Below are positions 12,779 through 23,279 of a stretch of DNA of 64,000 bases, in pieces. Both the position numbers and the translations under genes were made by a program. Source of the stretch: Gordonia paraffinivorans NBRC 108238 (lineage in GTDB: Bacteria > Actinomycetota > Actinomycetes > Mycobacteriales > Mycobacteriaceae); contig NZ_BAOQ01000017.1 in NCBI RefSeq assembly GCF_000344155.1, positions 58,258 to 122,257 of the forward strand, written 5' to 3'. Each line of letters starts with the position of its first letter. Position 1 is the first letter of the stretch. Below the pieces are notes generated by a model, which was given only the letters and a program-made list of their open reading frames with translations, was not told the DNA's origin and did no database searches.

Positions 12779-14728
12779 TCAGTTCGGCAGGAGGCTCGCC
12801 TGGCCGACGATGATCGTGATCGCGCCGCTCTTGCGCGCCTTCGATCCGGCCGGCGGTTCCTGACCCACCACCTTTCCGTTGTCGGGGCTGTTCAGCGGGA
12901 CGTTGCGGGTCTGCCGCGTCAACGTCGACCGTTCCCATCCGGCCTGCTCGAGCGCCGCCTGGGCCTCGGCCGGCGACTTGCCGCGCAGGTTCGGGACGGT
13001 GAACAGGTTGCCTCGCGACACCGAGATCTGGACCGTGCTGCCCTGCTCGGCGGTGGAGCCGGGGCCGGGCGAGGTCGAGATGACCGTGCCGGCGGGCTGC
13101 TCGCCGTCGACCGCGACGACGTCGACGACGAGACCGAGTTCCTCGAGGACGGCTCGGGCGCGGTCCTCGGACACGCCGACGACGTCGCGGACCGTGACCT
13201 CCTTGGGGCCGTTGCCGACGTTCAGCACGACAGGACCGTTGACCGGGACCTCCGTGCCGATCTTCGGGGCCGTGGACACGACCTTGTCCTTCATGTCGGC
13301 CGGCGAGTCGACCCGCTCGGTCTTGACGTTGGTGAAGCCGAGCACCTTCAGGGCGTCGAGCGCCTCCGCCGGTGTCTTGCCGACCAGGTCAGACGGTATC
13401 CGGTGGCGTTGTGGGCCCGTGGAGATGTACAGCGCGACCTCGGATCCCTGGCTCGCCAGCACACCCTCACCCGGCGTCGAGCGCGTCGCGAGACCGGCCT
13501 TGACGTCGAGACTCGGTTCCTCCAGGACGCGGACGGTGAATCCGGCCCGTTCCAGCGCGGTCTGTGCATCCTCTGAGCTGAGCCCAGCGACGGCCGGGAC
13601 GGTGACGTCGGGGTTCGAGCCGGAACCCCACGGCGACCACACCAGCAGCGCGGCGATCAGCACCAGCACGGCCGCGACCGCGCCGACCATCAACTTGCGG
13701 GAGCGTCGCCGCGGCGGGAGATCGCCCGCATCGGCGTCGTACGAGTCTTCCCGCCGGTGGCCACCGCCGGACCGAAGCGGCATGGCGCGCCGCGGGCCGG
13801 TGGACTCCGAGCGGGTGGGCCGCCGCGGCCCGGTGTCGATGAGCTCGGCGCGCTCCTCGTCGGTGAGCAGCATCGGGGCCGACGGCTTGCCGCCGGCGAG
13901 GACCTTGATCAGGTCGGCGCGGAGGTCGGCGGCCGACTGATAGCGGTTGTCCTTGTTCTTGCTCATCGCCTTGAGCACGATCGAGTCGAGCTCGCGCGGG
14001 ACGTCGGGGTTGACGTGCGACGGCCACGGCGGGTCCTCGTGCACGTGCTGGTGGGCGACGGCGACCGGCGAGTCACCGGTGAACGGCGGCTCTCCGGTGA
14101 GCAGCTCGAACAGCACGCAGCCCATCGAGTAGATGTCGCTGCGCGGATCCACCTTGATGCCGCGCGCCTGCTCGGGTGAGAGGTACTGGGCGGTGCCCAT
14201 GACCGCCGAGGTCTGGGTCATCGTCGAAGTCGAGTCGCTCATCGCGCGCGCGATGCCGAAGTCCATCACCTTCACCGCGCCGGACTTGTCGATCATCACG
14301 TTCGCCGGCTTCATGTCGCGGTGGACGATGCCGTTGCGGTGCGAGAAGTCCATCGCCGCCGCCACGTCGGCCATCCAGGTCATGGCCTGCCGCGGCGCGA
14401 TGGGCCCGTTGGACCGCAGGATGTCACGCAGCGTCTCGCCGTCGACGAACTCCATGACGATGAACGGCAGTGGACCGTCCTCGGTCTCGGCCTCGCCGGT
14501 GTCGAAGACCTGGACGATCGTCGGGTGATTCAGCTTGGCCGCGTTCTGGGCCTCGCGGCGGAACCGCAGGTAGAACGACGGGTCACGGGCCAGGTCGGCA
14601 CGCAGCACCTTGATCGCCACGTCCCGGTGCAACAGGAGATCCCGGGCGTAGTGCACCTCGGACATGCCTCCGAAGCCCAGCGTTTCGCCGAGCTCGTAGC
14701 GGTCGGAGAGGAGGTGTGGTGTCGTCAT
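12779..14728 (-). CDS. pknB: Serine/threonine protein kinase PknB with four PASTA domains
   Basis: A 649-residue receptor kinase controlling peptidoglycan synthesis and growth. The cytoplasmic kinase domain (about 10-275) has GETLGFGGMSEV, the AIKVLRAD lysine, HRDMKPANV with catalytic Asp, DFG and an activation loop rich in Thr/Ser (TSTMTQTSAVMGT). A disordered juxtamembrane stretch leads to one membrane helix (about 345-367). Four extracellular PASTA repeats then bind muropeptide/lipid II-like ligands. It is last in the fhaB-pknB cluster, 71 bp after pknA. It is probably dephosphorylated by PstP, encoded upstream. Confidence 0.95.
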   Translation of the reverse strand: MTTPHLLSDRYELGETLGFGGMSEVHYARDLLLHRDVAIKVLRADLARDPSFYLRFRREAQNAAKLNHPTIVQVFDTGEAETEDGPLPFIVMEFVDGETLRDILRSNGPIAPRQAMTWMADVAAAMDFSHRNGIVHRDMKPANVMIDKSGAVKVMDFGIARAMSDSTSTMTQTSAVMGTAQYLSPEQARGIKVDPRSDIYSMGCVLFELLTGEPPFTGDSPVAVAHQHVHEDPPWPSHVNPDVPRELDSIVLKAMSKNKDNRYQSAADLRADLIKVLAGGKPSAPMLLTDEERAELIDTGPRRPTRSESTGPRRAMPLRSGGGHRREDSYDADAGDLPPRRRSRKLMVGAVAAVLVLIAALLVWSPWGSGSNPDVTVPAVAGLSSEDAQTALERAGFTVRVLEEPSLDVKAGLATRSTPGEGVLASQGSEVALYISTGPQRHRIPSDLVGKTPAEALDALKVLGFTNVKTERVDSPADMKDKVVSTAPKIGTEVPVNGPVVLNVGNGPKEVTVRDVVGVSEDRARAVLEELGLVVDVVAVDGEQPAGTVISTSPGPGSTAEQGSTVQISVSRGNLFTVPNLRGKSPAEAQAALEQAGWERSTLTRQTRNVPLNSPDNGKVVGQEPPAGSKARKSGAITIIVGQASLLPN

Positions 14729-14799
14729 CGGCCTCGGGGGTCAGCCTGTCATGTCGACAGGAACGCTTCTCGCTGATGCGGGTCGGGCATGGATCTGAT

Positions 14800-16182
14800 C
14801 TAACACAACGGGAACGGCACACCGGGGAAGCACGGCGTTCCGGGCGCCGCGCCGGTGTCGGGGTTCTCCTCGGTCGTGTTGTCCGTCGGTGGCTGCGGCG
14901 GTGTGGTCCTGGTGGTGGTCTCCTCGCTGGGGCTCGTGGTCTCCTCGGAGGTGGTCCGGGTCGTCCGTTGCGTGGTGGTCGTCGTGTCGTCGGGCTCCGG
15001 GGGCGGGGCCACGGTCGTGGTGAACGTCTGCGTGACCGTCGACGAGGTCGACGGGGCCGGCGGCGAGGTGTCGTCGCCGCTGCTGCTCACCAGATAGAAA
15101 CCGATCAGGCAGATCGCACCGACGAGCAGCGCCCCGGCCACTCCGGCCAGCACCTTCTGGCCCGTGGTCCAGGAGTCGTCCGGCGGCGGTGCCACCGGGG
15201 TGCGGCCCGTCGGCCGGGGTGTGACCGGCCTCGACGCGCTCGCCGGAGCCGTCGGAGGACGGGAGGCGACGGTGTTGCCCAGCACGGCCGTACCGGCGGC
15301 GGCCCCGGCGACGGCGGCACCCGCCGCTCCCGGACGCGGTGGCCGGCGGCCCGCCCGGACCGCGGCCACGGCGTCGGCGAACTCTCCGCCGTTGGCGTAC
15401 CGGTGGCGGGGATCCTTGGCCATCGTGATCTCGATGAGCTCGCGGACGTTGGCCGGCAGGTTCGTCGGCAGCGGCGGCGGGGCCTCGCGGATGTGCTTCA
15501 TCGCCACGGTGATCGCCCCGTCGCCGAGGAACGGACGCCGGCCGGTGAGGGCCTCGTACCCGACGACGCCGAGCGAGTACACGTCGGATGCGGCGGTCGC
15601 CTCGTCGCCGGTCGCCTGCTCGGGCGAGATGTACTGGGCGGTGCCCATCACCATGCCGGTCTTGGTCACCGGGGCCGAGTCCACCGCCTTGGCGATGCCG
15701 AAGTCGGTGATCTTCACCTGGCCGGTCGGGGTGATCAGGATGTTGCCCGGCTTGACGTCGCGGTGCACCAGGCCCTGGCTGTGCGCGGCCTGCAGCGCGC
15801 GGCCGGTCTGCTCGAGCATGTCCAGGGTGTTGGTGAGCGAGAGCCGGCCGAGCCGGGCGATGACCGAGTTCAGAGGCTCGCCGTCGACCAGCTCCATCAC
15901 CAGGTACGCCAGCGGCTCGCCGCCGTTGTAGTCCGGGGTCTCGCCGTAGTCGAAGACGTTCGCGATGCCCGGGTTGTTCAGCTTCGCCGTCGTCTGCGCC
16001 TCGGCGCGGAACCGGGCGATGAACTCCGGGTCGCTGGTGTACTCGGCCTTGAGGACCTTCACCGCGACCCGACGGTTCAACCGGGTGTCGAGCGCCTCCC
16101 ACACCTGTCCCATGCCGCCTGTCGCGATCAGGCGGATGAGCCGGTAACGATCACCGATGGTGGTGCCGTTCTGCAGGGTCAT
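14800..16182 (-). CDS. pknA: Serine/threonine protein kinase PknA
   Basis: The 460-residue membrane kinase starts [20 protein letters not shown]. The kinase domain (about 10-270) contains ATGGMGQVW, the VAVKVLKAE lysine, HRDVKPGNI and DFGIAKA. A Pro/Ala-rich linker, one membrane helix (about 345-365) and an extracytoplasmic tail very rich in Thr, Pro and Glu complete it. The tail is a likely O-mannosylation target, and it ends with a Cys pair ([10 protein letters not shown]). PknA regulates cell shape and division in mycobacteria. The start codon overlaps the pbpA stop by ATGA, so translation is coupled. Confidence 0.94.
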   Translation of the reverse strand: MTLQNGTTIGDRYRLIRLIATGGMGQVWEALDTRLNRRVAVKVLKAEYTSDPEFIARFRAEAQTTAKLNNPGIANVFDYGETPDYNGGEPLAYLVMELVDGEPLNSVIARLGRLSLTNTLDMLEQTGRALQAAHSQGLVHRDVKPGNILITPTGQVKITDFGIAKAVDSAPVTKTGMVMGTAQYISPEQATGDEATAASDVYSLGVVGYEALTGRRPFLGDGAITVAMKHIREAPPPLPTNLPANVRELIEITMAKDPRHRYANGGEFADAVAAVRAGRRPPRPGAAGAAVAGAAAGTAVLGNTVASRPPTAPASASRPVTPRPTGRTPVAPPPDDSWTTGQKVLAGVAGALLVGAICLIGFYLVSSSGDDTSPPAPSTSSTVTQTFTTTVAPPPEPDDTTTTTQRTTRTTSEETTSPSEETTTRTTPPQPPTDNTTEENPDTGAAPGTPCFPGVPFPLC

Positions 16183-17678
16183 CGACTGCCACCTCCCACC
16201 AGTGCATTGATCACTTCTCGCCCGATCGGCGCGGCGACGGTCCCGCCGACGGAATCCGCACCGAACCGTCCATTCTCCACCACGACGGCCACCGCTATCT
16301 GCGCGTTGGACGACGGACCGAACGCGATGTACCAGGCGTACGGGGTGTCCGTGCTCGAGCCGCTCTCGGCCGTGCCGGTCTTCGATGCGATCGAGACCGG
16401 CCCGCCGGCGCCCGCGGTGGCGCGCTCGGATTCGATCATCATCGCCGTCAGCTCGGCGGCCTGCTCCGGCGTGATCGGCTTGTTGGCGGTGGTCGGCGGG
16501 GTGGTCTGCAACGTGCGCAGATCCGCCGACTGAAGCTTGTCCACCAGGTACGGCTGCATACGCACCCCTCCGTTGGCGACCGTTGCCGCGATCATCGCGT
16601 TCTGCAACGGGGTGACGCGCACGTCACGCTGTCCGATCGATGCCTGGGCCAGGACGTCGAGCGATGGGATCGGCCCCACGGTCGAGTCGGCGACGGGCAT
16701 CGGGATGTCGGGGCCGGGCTGGTCGAGTCCGAAGAGGCGCGCGGTCTCGGTGAACTTCCCGATCGCGTCCGACATCTTCTCGGTCACCAGCTGTGCGAAG
16801 GCGGTGTTGCACGAGTACTTGAACGCGGTCTCCAGCGAGACGGTTCCCCCCGAGGAGCCCGGGCACGTCTGGCCGCCGTAGTTCGGCAGCGACACGTTGG
16901 TGCCGGGCAGCGGGTACGACGGCGCCGCGGTGAGGCGGATCGACGGCGTGATGTTATCGCGCAGCGCCGCCGCGGAGGTGACGACCTTGAACGTCGAACC
17001 CGGCGGGTAGAGCTGGTTGATCGCGCGGTTGAGCATCGGCTGGGAGGTGTCACCCGGTCGGTTCCAGGCCTCCCAGGCGCGCTCCCGGACCTCCTGGTCG
17101 TGGCTGGCGAGCTTGTTCGGGTCGTAGCTCGGGGTCGAGACCATCGCCAGGATCTTGCCCGTGTTCGGCTGCAGGGCCACCACCGCGCCGCGGCACGGCC
17201 CGTCGCACGGACCGTTCAGCATCGCCCGGTAGGCCGCCATCTGGACCTTCGGGTTGATGGTGGTGACGACGTTGCCGCCGCGCGGATCGCGCCCGGAGAA
17301 CATGTCCATGAAGCGCTGACCGAAGAGCCGGTCGTCCGAGCCGTTGAGGATGGCGTTCTCGTAGTGCTCGATCTGGCTGGCGAGGTACTGGAACGAGTAA
17401 AACCCGGTCACCGGCGCGAACGCGTCGGCGCCCTCCCGCGGGTACTGGCGCAGGAACTTCAAGCGCGTGTCGGTCGGGACCGACAGGGCGATCACCGTGC
17501 CGTCGGCGGTGGTGATCAGCCCGCGCTGCCGCGAGTACTCGTCGAGCAGGACGCGGTTGTTGCGCGGATCGGTCTTCAGCGCGTCGGCCTTGAACACCTG
17601 GACATAGGTGGCGTTGGCCAGCAGCGCGACGATCATGACGATGACCGCCATGGAGACGTTGCGGATCGGCTTGTTCAT
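16179..17678 (-). CDS. pbpA: Penicillin-binding protein A (class B transpeptidase)
   Basis: A 499-residue class B PBP with an N-terminal membrane anchor (about 8-28). The transpeptidase motifs are SxxK in PPGSTFKVV (Ser near 228), SCN in KYSCNTAF and KTG in SKTGTAE. It cross-links peptidoglycan peptides outside the membrane and is expected to pair with the glycosyltransferase RodA. It carries ATGA overlaps with both rodA upstream and pknA downstream. The start [12 protein letters not shown] is fixed by the overlap. Confidence 0.94.
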   Translation of the reverse strand: MNKPIRNVSMAVIVMIVALLANATYVQVFKADALKTDPRNNRVLLDEYSRQRGLITTADGTVIALSVPTDTRLKFLRQYPREGADAFAPVTGFYSFQYLASQIEHYENAILNGSDDRLFGQRFMDMFSGRDPRGGNVVTTINPKVQMAAYRAMLNGPCDGPCRGAVVALQPNTGKILAMVSTPSYDPNKLASHDQEVRERAWEAWNRPGDTSQPMLNRAINQLYPPGSTFKVVTSAAALRDNITPSIRLTAAPSYPLPGTNVSLPNYGGQTCPGSSGGTVSLETAFKYSCNTAFAQLVTEKMSDAIGKFTETARLFGLDQPGPDIPMPVADSTVGPIPSLDVLAQASIGQRDVRVTPLQNAMIAATVANGGVRMQPYLVDKLQSADLRTLQTTPPTTANKPITPEQAAELTAMMIESERATAGAGGPVSIASKTGTAESGSSTDTPYAWYIAFGPSSNAQIAVAVVVENGRFGADSVGGTVAAPIGREVINALVGGGSR

Positions 17679-19108
17679 CGGCGCCTCACCACCTGGGTGG
17701 GCAGCGCGTCGACCGGCTTGGGGGCGGGTCGCTTCTTGGCCGGATCCGGCTCGCGCGCGGCGTTGGAGATACGGATAAGCAGTGCGACCAGGATGTAGTT
17801 CGCCAGCAGCGACGAACCGCCGTAGGACAGGAACGGCGTGGTCAGACCGGTCAGCGGGATCAGCTTGGTGACGCCGCCGACCACCACGAAGACCTGCATC
17901 GCGATGGTGAACGCCAGGCCGGTGGCCAGCAGCTTGCCGAAGCTGTCGCGCACGGCGATGCCGGTGCGCAGTCCCCGGTGGATGAAGATCAGGTAGAGCA
18001 GCAGGATCGCGGTGAGACCGGCCAGCCCGAGCTCCTCGCCGATGGTCGCGACGATGAAGTCGGTGTTGGCGAACGGCACGATGTGCGGACGGCCGGAGCC
18101 GAGGCCGGTGCCGAACAGGCCGCCGGTCGCCAGTCCGAAGAGGCTCTGTCCGATCTGGTAGCCGGAACCGTCGAAGTCCTCGAACGGGTCGAGCCACACC
18201 GACACACGGGTCTGCAGGTGCGAGAAGATCGACCAGGCCACCACGGCGCCGATCGCGAACAGGCCGATGCCCAGCACGAGCCACTCCACGCGGGACGTCG
18301 CGACGTAGAGCATCGTCAGGATGGTCGCGAAGATCAGCAGGGACGTGCCGAGGTCCTTCTGCACGATCATCACCACGATCGCGATACCCCAGGCGGCCAG
18401 CAGCGGACCGAGGTCCCGCGCGCGGGGCAGGTCCACGCCCAGCACATGCGGGCCGGCGGTGATGAAGAGGTCGCGCTTGGAGACCAGGATCGCCGCGGCG
18501 AAGATGATGATCAGGATCTTCGAGAACTCGCTGGGCTGGATGGAGAAGAACGGCGTGATGATCCAGTTCTTCGATCCGTTGATCTCCGAGAACGAGCTCG
18601 GCAGGATCGCCGGGATCGCCAGGAAGACCAGTCCGCCCAGGCCGAGCGTGTAGGCGTATCGCGACAGCGTGCGGTGGTCCCGGATGAGGATCAGGATCGC
18701 CGAGAACGCGATGATGCCCAGCGTCGCCCACAGCAACTGCTGGTCGGCGTTGCGGGTGGCCTCGGTGGGGGTGATCGACTCGCCGGTGTTGCCCGACCCG
18801 AGGTCGAGCCGGTGGATCAGCACTAGTCCGAGTCCGTTGAGCACCGCCACGACCGGCAACAGGATCGGGTCGGCGTGCGGTGCGTAGCGACGGACCACCA
18901 CGTGCGCGACGCCGAACAGCACGGAGTACGCGGCGATGTACTTGAGGATGTCCCACGACAGGCTCTGGTCCTGGGCGGCCTGCACGATGAGCAGGGCGAC
19001 CGTCACCAGACCGATCGCGAACCCGAGTAGGAGCAGCTCGGCGTTGCGGCCGGTGCTCGTCGCGGGCCGGCGCGGCGGTGCGTGAGGGGCGGGTGCGGCT
19101 TGGGTCAT
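17675..19108 (-). CDS. rodA: RodA-type SEDS peptidoglycan glycosyltransferase
   Basis: A 477-residue polytopic membrane protein of the SEDS (FtsW/RodA/SpoVE) family, which polymerises lipid II into glycan strands during elongation. Conserved family motifs are visible: [24 protein letters not shown], and [18 protein letters not shown] followed by the GEELGLAG motif. [16 protein letters not shown] lies near the C-terminus. It overlaps pstP upstream and pbpA downstream by 4 bp each, which supports obligate co-expression with its transpeptidase partner. Confidence 0.95.
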   Translation of the reverse strand: MTQAAPAPHAPPRRPATSTGRNAELLLLGFAIGLVTVALLIVQAAQDQSLSWDILKYIAAYSVLFGVAHVVVRRYAPHADPILLPVVAVLNGLGLVLIHRLDLGSGNTGESITPTEATRNADQQLLWATLGIIAFSAILILIRDHRTLSRYAYTLGLGGLVFLAIPAILPSSFSEINGSKNWIITPFFSIQPSEFSKILIIIFAAAILVSKRDLFITAGPHVLGVDLPRARDLGPLLAAWGIAIVVMIVQKDLGTSLLIFATILTMLYVATSRVEWLVLGIGLFAIGAVVAWSIFSHLQTRVSVWLDPFEDFDGSGYQIGQSLFGLATGGLFGTGLGSGRPHIVPFANTDFIVATIGEELGLAGLTAILLLYLIFIHRGLRTGIAVRDSFGKLLATGLAFTIAMQVFVVVGGVTKLIPLTGLTTPFLSYGGSSLLANYILVALLIRISNAAREPDPAKKRPAPKPVDALPTQVVRRR

Positions 19109-20610
19109 CTCACCTGCTGCCGGCAGCTCTTACCGGCGTCCTCCGGTGGTGCGGGTCTGTCGGCGGGAGCGTCGCCGGGCGCGGGCGGGGCCACCGACTC
19201 GGTGGCGCCGCGCTGCGGGATGCCCGACGGCGCGGGGGTCGCCCGCGGGGCGGGCGGTGCGCTCGAGGCCGGTGCCGGGGAGGCCGGCGGCGTCGAGGAG
19301 GCCGGCGGGACCGGGGGAGCCGAGAGCGCGTTGTCGCACTTGAACGTGAGCTCCCTGGTGACCACGCCCTCGATCTCCTCGGAGCTGCGGTCGCGGATCA
19401 TCACGTCCTTGACCGACTGCGCCGGACCCGACACGAGGTCCTCGAGGTTGAGCGGGAACTCGCACTCGTCGGAGTACGAGATGAACGTGTACCTCGGCTT
19501 CTCCTGATCGAGGTCCTCCACGCACACCCGCGTGACGGGCTCGGACAGGGAGAACGACAACACATCGGCGGGGGAGCCGCGATAGATCAGGACGTCCCCG
19601 GCAGAGTCCGCGGCGACGTAGTAGTTGTTGCGCACGATCGCGCGGACGACGAAGACGCCCGCGACGAGTGCGGCGACGACGGCGATCACGACACCCGCGA
19701 CGAGCCAGCGGCGCAGCGGTGATCGAGGTCGCGGCTCCTCCACGGCATCGGCGAGGACGGTGGGCCGCTGCGGTTCGGCGGGCGGGGGACGCAGCGCCGC
19801 GGCGCGGCCGGCGGCGGTCGCGGGGTCGGGCGTGTAGTGCTCCTCGTTGCCCCCGGCGGCGCCGCCGACGATCGGCCGCGAATCGCCGTACTCGGTGTCG
19901 ACGACGTCGGCAAGGACGACGGTCACGTTGTCGGGACCGCCGCCGCGCAGGGCGAGCTCGATCAGACGGTCGGCGCACTCCTTGGGGTCGGCGATGGAGC
20001 CGAGGGTCTCGGCGATCGTCTCCTCGCTGACGACATCCGACAGGCCGTCGCTGCACAGCAGGTATCGGTCACCGGCGCGCGCCTCGCGCATCGTCAGCGT
20101 GGGTTCGACCTCGGTCCCGGTCAGCGCCCGCATGATCAGCGAGCGTTGCGGATGTGTGTGCGCCTGCTCCGGGGTGATGCGACCCTCCTCGACGAGGGTC
20201 TGGACGAAAGTGTCGTCGCGCGTGATCTGGGTGAGGACGCCGTCGCGGTACAGGTATCCGCGCGAATCGCCGATGTGGCACAGGCCGATCCGGCTGCCGG
20301 CGAAGAGGATCGCGGTGAGCGTGGTGCCCATGCCGTCGAGTTCCGGCCATTCCTGGACCTGGGCCGCGATGGCCTCGTTGCCCGCGCGGGTCGCACGGTC
20401 GAGCTGACCGAGCAGGTCGCCGCCCGGTTCGTCCTCGTCGAGTGCGGACAGGGCCCGGATGACGAGCTGGCTGGCGACCTCGCCCGCGGCGTGTCCGCCC
20501 ATGCCGTCGGCGAGCGCGAGCAGGCGCGGACCGGCGTAGAACGAGTCCTCGTTGTTGGACCGGACCAGACCACGGTCGCTGCGCGCGATGTAGCGCAACA
20601 CGAGGGTCAC
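19105..20610 (-). CDS. pstP: PP2C-family protein phosphatase PstP
   Basis: The 501-residue membrane phosphatase reverses PknA/PknB phosphorylation. The cytoplasmic PP2C domain (about 1-235) has metal-binding motifs [33 protein letters not shown] and [10 protein letters not shown] variable linker, one transmembrane helix (about 303-325) and an extracytoplasmic domain with paired cysteines follow. The Pro/Ala/Ser-rich tail ends in CRQQVR. ATGA overlaps join it to fhaB and rodA. Confidence 0.94.
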   Translation of the reverse strand: MTLVLRYIARSDRGLVRSNNEDSFYAGPRLLALADGMGGHAAGEVASQLVIRALSALDEDEPGGDLLGQLDRATRAGNEAIAAQVQEWPELDGMGTTLTAILFAGSRIGLCHIGDSRGYLYRDGVLTQITRDDTFVQTLVEEGRITPEQAHTHPQRSLIMRALTGTEVEPTLTMREARAGDRYLLCSDGLSDVVSEETIAETLGSIADPKECADRLIELALRGGGPDNVTVVLADVVDTEYGDSRPIVGGAAGGNEEHYTPDPATAAGRAAALRPPPAEPQRPTVLADAVEEPRPRSPLRRWLVAGVVIAVVAALVAGVFVVRAIVRNNYYVAADSAGDVLIYRGSPADVLSFSLSEPVTRVCVEDLDQEKPRYTFISYSDECEFPLNLEDLVSGPAQSVKDVMIRDRSSEEIEGVVTRELTFKCDNALSAPPVPPASSTPPASPAPASSAPPAPRATPAPSGIPQRGATESVAPPAPGDAPADRPAPPEDAGKSCRQQVR

Positions 20611-21068
20611 GGGCGCAACTCGATCACTGTCTTGCCGATGCGGATCGGCGTGTTGAGCGGGACCTTGACCGCGGTCGTCACCTTGGACCTGTCGAGGTAG
20701 GTGCCGTTGGTGGAACCGAGGTCTTCGACGTACCAGTCGTCACCGCGTCTCGACAGCCGGGCGTGACGCTCCGAGGCGTAGTCGTCGGTGAGGACCAGCG
20801 TCGAGTCGTCGGCGCGCCCGATGAGTACGGGCTGTTGGCCGAGACCGATACGGGTGTTCGCCAGCGCGCCGTGGGTGACCACGAGATAGCGGGCGGTGCC
20901 GCGACCGGAACCGCGCCGGCGCTTGTCCGAGCCGCCGGAGTAACGCGGGATGCGCATGCCGCCGGCCGTCGCGATGTCGGCCCGCAGCGTGCGGATGACG
21001 GCGAAGACGAACAGCCAGAGCAGCAGCAGGAACCCGATACGGGTCAGCTGCAGTACCAAGCCCTGCAT
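20607..21068 (-). CDS. fhaB: FHA-domain protein FhaB (FipA)
   Basis: A 153-residue protein with an N-terminal membrane helix (about 7-26) and a C-terminal FHA domain that reads phosphothreonine. The domain shows LIGRADDSTLVLTDDYASER and GSTNGTYLDRS. In mycobacteria it links PknA/PknB signalling to FtsZ/FtsQ and PBPA. It is the first gene of the overlapping set fhaB-pstP-rodA-pbpA-pknA, and the ATG at 21068 follows GGAGGTGAAC. The 265-bp gap to fhaA probably contains the operon promoter; CATAAGAT near 21170 on the minus strand could be its -10, though this is weak. Confidence 0.93.
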   Translation of the reverse strand: MQGLVLQLTRIGFLLLLWLFVFAVIRTLRADIATAGGMRIPRYSGGSDKRRRGSGRGTARYLVVTHGALANTRIGLGQQPVLIGRADDSTLVLTDDYASERHARLSRRGDDWYVEDLGSTNGTYLDRSKVTTAVKVPLNTPIRIGKTVIELRP

Positions 21069-21333
21069 GTCGTGTGTTCACCTCCAGCGCCGTCACATCT
21101 CGGTCCGGTCATCGAGAGATCCGCCGCGCACCGTGTCGGTGCCGATCGAACCGGCGGACCCGTGTGCATCTTATGGGCAGTTCTCCCGAAGCCGGTCATT
21201 CACATATGACAGTTCAGTATCAACGAGCCACTGAACCGGCATCCGGAAGTCACTCACAGGCGACCCGACGCCGCCGCGACCGACGGCGTCCGGCCGGGCC
21301 GATCGCGTACGCGGGTCCCGGCAGCGGTGTCGC

Positions 21334-22608
21334 CTAGGAGAACCGGACGGTGATGTCCGAGTGGCCGACCCGGATGCGGTCGCCGTCGGCGAGCTCCCAG
21401 GTGTTGACCTGCAGATCGTTGACGGTGGTGCCGTTGGTCGAGTTGAGGTCGGTGAGCAGCGCGGTGGTGCCGTCCCAGCGGATCTCGACGTGCCGGCGCG
21501 AGACACCGGTGTCGGGAAGACGGAACTGCGCGTCCTGGCCGCGCCCGATCACGTTGGAGCCCTCGTGGAGCTGGAAGGTGCGGTTGCTGCCGTCCTCCAG
21601 GTAGAGGGTGATCGTCGTCGGCGCGTAGCCGCCGGCCGGGCGTCCGTAACCCTGGTCGTAGCCGCCCTGATAGTCGTAGCCCGCCGGCTGCTGGCCGTAG
21701 CCCTGCTGGCCGTAGCCCTGGTCGTAACCGGGCTGCTGGCCGTAGCCCTGGTCATAGCCCTGCTGGCCGTAACCCTGCTGGTAGTCGTAACCGGGCTGCT
21801 GGCCGTAGCCCTGGTCGTAGCCGGGCTGCTGACCATAACCGGGCTGCTGGCCATAGCCCTGCTGCTCGTAGCCCTGCTGGCCGTACCCCTGGCCATAGCC
21901 CTGCTGGCCGTACCCCTGGTCGTAGGCCGGCTGCTGTCCGTAGCCCTGCTGCTCGTAGCCGCCCTGCTCGTACGCGGGCTGCTGCTGGTCGTAGCCCTGC
22001 CGACCGTACTGGTCGTAACCCTGCTGGTCATACGCCTGCTGGTCGTAGGCTGCCTGGTCGTAGGCGGGATCGGCGCCCCTGCGCTGGTCGTATCCGGGGT
22101 TCTGAGTCATGTTCGGGGCTCCTTGGTCTGGGTTGGCCTGGAGAGGATTCGGGGCCGGCTGTCCGGCAGGGTGGTGCGGGGCCTTCGGGGGCGGGGCGTC
22201 GTGTCCCGGACGTGACGGCACCGGTCGGGGCCGCGCATCCGGGTTGACCGCCCCGCGGACACGGAAGATCCCGGTGTGCAGGGTCGGCGATTGTTCGAAC
22301 TCTACGACCACCTGGCCGTAGGTCTGCCAACCGTTGTCCTTGATGAAGTGTTCCAGATGCTTCGAGAAGGTCTTGCGGTTCAGTTCGTATTCCGCGGCGA
22401 TGTGCTCGTGGTCGGACGGGCTCAGGAGCAGTGTGTAGCTGTTCGCCGCAAGGATCGCGCCGTCGCCGAGGTTCTCCAGCGACTCCTCGGCTTCACGCTG
22501 CAGTCCGTGTTCGATCTCCTGCGGGGCGACCTGACCACCGAAGACCCGAGCGAATCCGTCGTCGACGGCGCCCTCGAGCTTGCGTTCGATCCGTTGCAGT
22601 ATCCCCAC
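21334..22608 (-). CDS. fhaA: FHA-domain protein FhaA with Tyr/Gln/Gly repeats
   Basis: The 424-residue protein has an N-terminal DUF3662 domain (about 1-125, starting [15 protein letters not shown] from GTG). A Pro-rich spacer follows, then a long Tyr/Gln/Gly/Asp repeat region (about 171-323) and a C-terminal FHA domain (about 332-424) with [13 protein letters not shown] and STNGTTVND. FhaA recruits the phosphorylated MviN/MurJ flippase domain and is a PknB substrate in M. tuberculosis. The repeat region is much more uniform than usual. The start follows a strong AAAGGAGGTC site 4-5 bases upstream. Confidence 0.93.
   Translation of the reverse strand: MGILQRIERKLEGAVDDGFARVFGGQVAPQEIEHGLQREAEESLENLGDGAILAANSYTLLLSPSDHEHIAAEYELNRKTFSKHLEHFIKDNGWQTYGQVVVEFEQSPTLHTGIFRVRGAVNPDARPRPVPSRPGHDAPPPKAPHHPAGQPAPNPLQANPDQGAPNMTQNPGYDQRRGADPAYDQAAYDQQAYDQQGYDQYGRQGYDQQQPAYEQGGYEQQGYGQQPAYDQGYGQQGYGQGYGQQGYEQQGYGQQPGYGQQPGYDQGYGQQPGYDYQQGYGQQGYDQGYGQQPGYDQGYGQQGYGQQPAGYDYQGGYDQGYGRPAGGYAPTTITLYLEDGSNRTFQLHEGSNVIGRGQDAQFRLPDTGVSRRHVEIRWDGTTALLTDLNSTNGTTVNDLQVNTWELADGDRIRVGHSDITVRFS
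21640..22098 (-). repeat. Coding tandem repeat of GYGQQ / GYDQ units in fhaA
   Basis: About 150 codons repeat short units such as [13 protein letters not shown] and AYDQ, with matching DNA-level repeats (tggccgtagccctg and variants). Composition is almost only Tyr, Gln, Gly, Asp and Pro, like a prion-like low-complexity domain. Copy number should vary between strains. Confidence 0.85.
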
Positions 22609-22898
22609 CGAGACCTCCTTTCGCGGGCTGGACGAGCGTGTCGCCGTGCATCTGGCCTTGTTTGATGATAGCGACAAGAAAGGACAACTGTGCCACCACG
22701 ACAACTGGTGCACCGTGTGTAACACCTGTACCAGCACTGTGGCCAGTCTCTCCCTGGATCTGTCGGTTCCCAGCTCACCGGCGGTGCCGGAGCCGGTCCG
22801 CCCACCCGGTTTTGAATCGACGGCGGAGTGCTGTTATCGTCGTCCAGGCGTTGGAGGAAAACATCCGACGACATGCTCGCCGGGAGACCGGCGGCCAC

Positions 22899-22981
22899 GG
22901 GCGAGTGGCGGAATGGCAGACGCGCTGGCTTCAGGTGCCAGTGTCCTTCGGGACGTGGGGGTTCAAGTCCCCCTTCGCCCA
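22899..22981 (+). tRNA. tRNA-Leu (anticodon CAG)
   Basis: The cloverleaf can be drawn. The acceptor arm GGGCGAG pairs with TTCGCCC (one G-U) and the anticodon stem CTGGC/GCCAG encloses loop TTCAGGT with CAG. A class II long variable arm (TGTCCTTCGGGACGT) follows, and the T arm is GGGGG-TTCAAGT-CCCCC. The 3' CCA is not encoded. It lies downstream of fhaA's promoter side, as leuT does in mycobacteria. Confidence 0.95.
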
Positions 22982-23006
22982 CCGAGAGCGCAAGCTCACC
23001 GGACGA

Positions 23007-23039
23007 GACCGGATCGCGGACAAGCGATCTGGTCTTTTT
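23007..23039 (+). terminator. Rho-independent terminator of the tRNA-Leu gene
   Basis: An 11-bp stem (gaccggatcgc with gcgatctggtc, one G-T pair) and 6-nt loop are followed directly by TTTTT at 23035-23039. This is the clearest intrinsic terminator in the window. The 240 bases from here to the next gene show nothing else. Confidence 0.88.
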
Positions 23040-23279
23040 CGTTTGGCGTCCGCCGGCGCCGCGGGAGGACGAGGCGTCGTCCACTGCCGGCTGATCGGCG
23101 GTCGCCCGGATCGGATACCGGCGCGGGATCTGTTGCTGGGCCGCCTCCCTGTCGCCGTCGCCGGCTTCTCGACGAGCTCACCGCTCCTACCCGCGCTGGC
23201 GGAGCGGAACACCGGCGAGCCGGCCACGTCGCGGGCGCGACCGCTGCGGCTCCCGACGCCGATGCCCCACTCCCCGCTC

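Noticed and set aside
21640..22098. Regular short repeats resembling a CRISPR array
   Set aside because: The repeats are in-frame coding units within fhaA, with no unique spacers of constant length.
22931..23227. Minus-strand open frame over the tRNA-Leu (ends KGDLNPHVPKDTGT)
   Set aside because: This is a translated tRNA shadow, a common annotation artefact.
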